A stretch of 64,000 nt of DNA from Leptodontidium sp. MPI-SDFR-AT-0119 (lineage: Eukaryota; Ascomycota; Leotiomycetes; Helotiales; Leptodontidiaceae). Every line of letters starts with the position of its first letter. Within the stretch, counting starts at the first letter, position 1. Of the stretch, positions 59,672-64,000 are shown in pieces. Under the pieces are notes generated by a model. The model saw nothing but the letters and a program-made list of their open reading frames with translations, was not told where the DNA came from and did not search any database. The stretch covers positions 1,364,001 through 1,428,000 of the forward strand of contig JAHLEZ010000014.1 of assembly GCA_020726505.1 (NCBI GenBank), read 5' to 3'. The position numbers and the translations under genes were made by a program.

Positions 59672-61621
59672 ATGTCTTCCTACCGATACCTTCCGCTTCC
59701 ATCGAAGGGCGAATATATTCGCCTGCTCTGTTTATTGCCGAATGAAAGCGAGGCTGGGCCCTTGCAATGCAAGCTTCACAACTATTCTCTACAGACATCA
59801 GGTCTACGAACTCACCGGTACGAAGCTTTATCCTACGTATGGGGCAATCCACGCGAGACTCTGCCTATCTACGTAGGCAAGGATCGGTTCCTTGTCACGG
59901 TAAACCTACACGCTGCGCTATCACGTCTTCGAGATCACTCTTTTGAACGAATTATATGTGTAGATGCTATTTGCATTAACCAAAACAACTCAGAGGAGCA
60001 AGGCCAACAGGTTCAGCTTATGGCGAAGATCTATAGCAGCGCACATCGTGTCATTGTTTGGCTTGGAGAGAAGGCGGAGGATACAGATGGAGCACTTGAG
60101 AATATATGCTTTGCTGCCAATGAGAAGTCTACGGAGCACTCGAAGAAGGAAACAATCCTCAACTTGCTTCAACGGCCATGGTTCCAGCGCATCTGGGTAA
60201 GTGAATAAACGCTTAACTACAATTACCAAACGACATTAACACATCTGAATTAGGTACTTCAGGAGGTTGCTGCAGCTCGACATGTTGTGATGATGTGTGG
60301 TCTTATAGAGATTGACGGATATGCGTTCTGCGTAGGACTAAAATCATTAGAGCTCTCTTATGCAGCTTCTCCGGAATTGCAGACCTACCCTTCAGTAACC
60401 TACCTAATAGAGCGAGCTGGTCTCCGATCTAACTATACAGCAAATTCGCCAGAGAAGTTCTCCCTAAATATACGTTGTTTAGCCGAGCTGATAGACATGT
60501 TCCATACCCGCAAAGCTACTGAGGTCCGCGATAAGGTGTATGCTCTACTTGGTATGAGCTCTGACAATCCCGATGAAGCTGGTTTACAACCTGATTACGA
60601 GCTTCCTTGGAAAGACTTGTTCCAGCAACTTGTTAAGTTTGTTCTCGGTAAGGATGTATCCGTGGAGACTTCCGATGGTAGCCAGAGGGCGGTGATTAAG
60701 AGCAAGGGCTGCATCCTTGGCCAGGTGTCCCGGGCAAGAAGTGATGACAGACAGAACGTGAATATCACATTCACATCCAAAAACGCAACTTGGTGCTTAG
60801 ACGACGAGATGGAATGGACTCTTCAGGCGTCAGCGAAATTTATCCAGGAGCGTGATATCATCTGCTTTTTACAAGGAGCTTCAAAACCTACGATTATTAG
60901 GCTGTATAAGGATCACTTTGCCATTATTGTGATTGCAGTTACTCCTCTAAAGGAGAGCGGAAGTCCTAAACAGGTAGAACTTTCCAAATCGATAACACAC
61001 TTTTCGCGTGACTTCTTGCTTGTCTGGGACTGGGAGCAGCCTCTAGAAGAGTCGCAAGATCTAGAAGAATCAAAGAATTGGATGTCTTTCGACCAAGCGA
61101 CTAACATATGGAACGTTGCCCTAATATTAGGAGATTTGGAAGAGTTTGAAAAGGCAGAAAAGAGGCTTCGAGAAGCGATTAAGGGCTATGAGATAGCGTT
61201 TGGAGAAGAACAGTCTATATTGAAAAGTCAATATGGTTTGACTCCGCTATTGTGGGCTGTGGGGAACGGGTACATTGATGTAGTAAATCTACTACTTGCA
61301 AAAGATGGTATCGATCCGGACTTGAAGGATAATCAATATAGTCGGACACCGCTATCGTGGGCTGCTGAGAACGGGCAAGAGGCTATTGTCAAGCTGCTGC
61401 TCGAGACTGGCAAGGTCGAGGTCGACTCGAAGGATAATGGAGGTCCGACACCGCTGTGGTGGGCTGCTAAGAAGGGGCACGAGGCTATTGTTAAGCTATT
61501 GCTCGAGACTGGCAAGGTCGAGGTCGACTCGAAGGATAATAGAGATCGGACGCCGCTATCGTGGGCTACTGAGAAGGGGCACGAGGCTGTTGTTAAGCTA
61601 TTACGCAAGCATATTAATTAA
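59672..61621 (+). CDS. HET-domain protein with C-terminal ankyrin repeats
   Basis: Two exons, 59672-60196 and 60254-61621, give 630 residues. The N-terminal HET (heterokaryon incompatibility) domain shows its three blocks: YEALSYVWGNP (about 50-60), ICVDAICINQNN and PWFQRIW|VLQEVAAA, the last rebuilt across the intron. The central region is typical of leotiomycete-style HET proteins (GCILGQVSRARSDDRQNVNI). A TPR-like relic follows (EEFEKAEKRLREAIKGYEIAFGEE). The C terminus has four ankyrin-type units, two with nearly identical 102-bp DNA (61379-61480 and 61481-61582). HET proteins trigger cell death on non-self recognition, and near-identical repeats are a hallmark of fast-evolving recognition parts. 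The gene looks intact and lies among decayed genes. Confidence 0.88.
61379..61609 (+). repeat. 102-bp ankyrin-coding tandem repeats
   Basis: Two full units (61379-61480, 61481-61582) plus a partial third starting at 61583. The first two differ at only a small number of positions. Confidence 0.8.
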
Positions 61622-62139
61622 TCTATTATTTTATGTTACATATATTTTTGTACCTTTGATAGAGAGATGGGCTTGGGGGAGGTGAAATTTATACACTAGT
61701 TAGGTGATTTATAAGGCACTGGATTATGGGCTAGAATATTTATAGAAGCTTTACTTTTACTCTTCTAATCACTTAGTTCTGACAAACTTACTATAACGCG
61801 TTCTAGCTGTGAACTTGGGTTATTTTACTTGGTCGGTCTATTTCGGACAACACTCATTTGATATCAGCGCGCGCAGGACAATCAATACTACCACGACAAC
61901 GGCAATGGGACTTATGAATGGGCGGGCCCGAGCCAGGGATCGTCCTCTCAGACGGGGAAAAGTGAAGGTAAAAGCAGAGGCAAGGGCAAGGGGAAGAGAT
62001 AGGTGGGGCCATCTTCAACGAAGGGAGCGGGGAGCACTCCTATAAAATTGTCTTTCCGTATTTACTTTCCCTTTGATTTCGATAGTCTTTATTAGGAAAC
62101 ATACTACAGCCCGGTGGCTTTTGTTGCGACGTGCTTTCC
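61622..62139. other. HET gene 3' flank with an orphan coding tail
   Basis: AT-rich sequence after the HET gene. At 61877-62002 (plus) a 42-codon open stretch follows a CGCGCAG acceptor-like site and ends in stop. It reads DNQYYHDNGNGTYEWAG, then a Gly/Lys/Ser-rich tail. It may be a last exon left behind from another gene. Unrecognised. Confidence 0.3.
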
Positions 62140-63004
62140 CTAAGACCATAATTCCCGGAAGACCATGTCCATCCAGGCGTATTCGTTCGGGTACTCATCG
62201 AGTATTTTCACAGCCCGTGAATGCCAGTCATCATCCCACCTACACGAGTACATCGTCATAGCATATTCCCAAAAGGTTGGATACCATCCTGCTACTTCCC
62301 AATCGATCATGATCAATGTCCCGTCGTTTCTAATGAGAACGTTCTTCCGCTGGAAGTCTCCATGTGTGAAAACTGAGGAATGGTTGCGGAGCACCAAGGG
62401 GAGTACGCGACTATAGTATTCGGATTTCCGATACCCGGGGTTATTGTGCAGATACTTATGCACCATGGCCTCAAGCATCTGCCCCTCCGAGTCAAATGGG
62501 GCCCGATATCACCCCCCGATCCCCATCATCGCCAGCCCAGAAAACAGAGTCCTCAAACGGCCGTTTCCCCAGCAATCCGAAGTATCCAGGTGAAGGTATT
62601 TGGCGTAATTGAGTAAAGTAGATCCGTAGTTGATCTGCTATGGCCAGCTTCGCCTGGGTATCCAGAGAAACCCAACAAGATTCCAAACTGTCCCCGGCGA
62701 TATTCTCCATGACGATATAGTTGGTCGGGAGCCTATCTCCTTCATGCTGGCGGGAATATAGGGCGTAGACATTGGGTATTTGTAAGGTTGAGAATTGCTT
62801 CACAAACACCATGTTCTCACCTTCCGTCAAGCACACGCCTGCACCATACTTAACAATGAAGTGGATGCCAACGCGGACAATGCGACGGCCGGAATGCTCC
62901 TTCAGAACATCTTGCGAGGCTGTGATGGCTTCGGTCGTAGGCAGAGGCGCAGGGAGGAGGTCGGGGGTTGCGAAGAATGGAAGAAGGTTGAGGCTACCCA
63001 TCAT
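62140..63004 (-). pseudogene. Aminoglycoside-phosphotransferase-family (APH) gene with frameshift
   Basis: Two overlapping halves of one APH protein. The 5' part (63004 to about 62495) reads MGSLNLLPFFATPDLLPAPL, FIVKYGAGVCLTEGENM, IVMENIAGDSLESCW and PGYFGLLGKRPFEDSVFW. It ends prematurely after VISGP. The 3' part (to 62140) resumes at FDSEGQMLEAMVHKYL, then VFTHGDFQRKNVLI and LIMIDWEVAGWYPTFWEYAM, the catalytic HGD and metal-binding D of the family. Joining needs one base less in a run of four C near 62500. No intron with proper signals fits. The homopolymer location means a sequencing error cannot be excluded. All active-site residues are present, so decay (if real) is recent. Confidence 0.75.
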
Positions 63005-63668
63005 GATAGTTACAGCAGTCGTGCCTTCAAGTTTCTTGATACGAGAATGAGGTTGCCCACCCGGGTATTCTATTCTACTGAGTATTGGTGTTAATCATTT
63101 GATCAAGTGTCCGGTATCTTCAGTGAATCCTACCACAGATCCAAGCCCAGCAAGGACCTCAACGCTCGTGAAGTTAAATCTGCCCTGGACTAGGCAGCCA
63201 GGGGGGCGCATAATCGGTTATTTCATCGACACGCCTAAATCCACTTTCCATCTTCAGCTACCTGGTAATTAAAGGGCATCGAGTGCGATACCATTTCGAA
63301 TAAACACTCAATGCTAAGGAAGGAATAAGACGAATTCCGGCTCTTGCCGCAACTGACACGGTGAGAATTGGGATACGACTGTCTCCCCATAAAACGTGTC
63401 TGTCTTACGCACGAAAACGTATCCTCCGCACCAAACCATATCCTCCGTACGTCGGTAATTGGATTCCGGATATCTGGATCCGGGGCTCGAGATCCGGTAA
63501 CAAAGATTTCGTGGGGGAAGCCCAAGTCACAACTAGACAGGTTGCTAGTGTCGACGTACTTTCGTAGCCAAGTAATATTTATTGCGTAAGGCGGAAGGTA
63601 TATATTTGTAGCGTCTTCGTCTCGCTTTTGGTGCGAAGATCTTGGGGATGCGCTAGAACGCTGCCCTC
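63005..63668. other. Upstream region of APH-like gene
   Basis: Contains GGATTCCGGATATCTGGATCC-like dyads near 63460-63480 and a 145-codon minus-strand ORF (63235-63672) without domains. I do not call it a gene. Confidence 0.4.
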
Positions 63669-63914
63669 TCATATAGGTATGCTCTTCAAGATCTTCTCCA
63701 TGCGATTTTTTGCTTGGGCTTCCGTCTTCCCATCAATCATTCGCCGGTATTGACTTCGTGGAATAGGCAGCACGGGATCTTGCAGATATCGATCTAAAGA
63801 GTCGGCTATCCTTTGGCGTGTGGAGGCCGTTGGTGAAGAGTGAAAGGTAGCTGTGGTTGGGTCTTGACTAATGGAGCCGTGGCTTGGTTCCTTCTTGACT
63901 GATGGAAATATCAT
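63669..63914 (-). CDS. Hypothetical ORF, possibly continuing upstream past the window
   Basis: 81 codons from an ATG at 63914. The same frame stays open further upstream to a TAA near 63998, so an earlier exon may splice in from beyond the window. The sequence is polar and basic: RQRIADSLDRYLQDPVLPIP, then QYRRMIDGKTEAQAKNRMEK. There is no signal peptide or membrane segment. I do not recognise it. The Lys/Arg pattern looks like a helical segment of a nuclear or regulatory protein, but this is weak. Confidence 0.35.
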   Translation of the reverse strand: MIFPSVKKEPSHGSISQDPTTATFHSSPTASTRQRIADSLDRYLQDPVLPIPRSQYRRMIDGKTEAQAKNRMEKILKSIPI

Positions 63915-64000
63915 ATCTGCTTGTGACGTTTGGGGTTTGGTCTGGCTTGATGGAAAGTCAACAAACGATTCTGTGAGCGAGATGAGCGAGTTTTCTTACC

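Noticed and set aside
62114..62132. TTTTGTTGCGACGTGC near the APH-like gene
   Set aside because: On the minus strand it reads GCACGTCGCAACAAAA, similar in composition to the array motif but with the CACGTC order changed; treated as coincidence.
63235..63672. 145-codon minus-strand ORF near the window end
   Set aside because: Spans palindromic, restriction-site-like sequence and has no recognisable domain or coherent composition.
1..64000. tRNA, rRNA and transposable-element genes
   Set aside because: Looked for T-loop (GGTTCGA) contexts, reverse transcriptase, integrase and transposase motifs and long terminal repeats by eye on both strands and found none convincing; a tool could still find a diverged one.

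Overview
The window is from the nuclear genome of a filamentous ascomycete (Pezizomycotina). Genes are broken by short introns (about 45-70 bp, GTRNGT donors, YAG acceptors). Families include a HET/ankyrin protein, a DUF6594 membrane protein, a Pbs2 MAPKK, Pal1 and a GPI-anchored thaumatin-like protein. A Leotiomycetes (Helotiales) origin is my inference from the overall style of these proteins; it is not proven.

Layout. 0-24.6 kb is mostly housekeeping: rec8 (partial, minus), an Flc/TRP-like channel (minus), a DUF6594 protein (minus), an unrecognised conserved-looking protein (plus), the HOG-pathway MAPKK pbs2 (minus), a small secreted six-cysteine protein whose signal peptide carries an in-frame stop (minus), a PIN-like auxin-efflux-carrier-family transporter (plus) and a Rad51-paralogue-like protein (minus). 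24.6-35.1 kb has no recognisable protein gene. It holds the most striking signal in the window: at least 22 same-strand copies of a roughly 16-nt motif (consensus GCGAYRTGCAACARAA), spaced about 175-670 bp apart, often just downstream of a small CCAA...TTGG hairpin, including a recent 175-bp tandem duplication. I do not recognise this as a known RNA or repeat family. 35.1-37.1 kb carries pal1 (minus). 39.1-42.2 kb carries a decayed AN1-zinc-finger/phosphotransferase pseudogene and an intact kinase-like gene. 42.9-57.4 kb is a dense housekeeping block: MED31 (plus), RPC11 (minus), a small ankyrin protein (plus), a thaumatin-like protein (minus), an Hsp70-like protein (minus) and glucokinase (plus). 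58.3-64 kb is an accessory stretch: degraded coding fragments, an intact HET-ankyrin gene with nearly identical 102-bp ankyrin repeats, a frameshifted aminoglycoside-phosphotransferase-like gene and an incomplete ORF at the window edge.

How they fit together. The housekeeping genes are unrelated in pathway: meiotic cohesion, calcium/flavin channel, osmotic signalling, Mediator, Pol III, glycolysis. The two accessory patches combine HET or kinase/phosphotransferase genes with nonsense mutations of the C-to-T (CpA to TpA) kind and frameshifts, which suggests fast-turnover fungal sequence. The motif array looks like a non-coding RNA locus or cis-element array and deserves the closest follow-up.

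Limits. Exon boundaries were set by reading splice signals and keeping frame. Family assignments rest on recognised motifs, not on searches.
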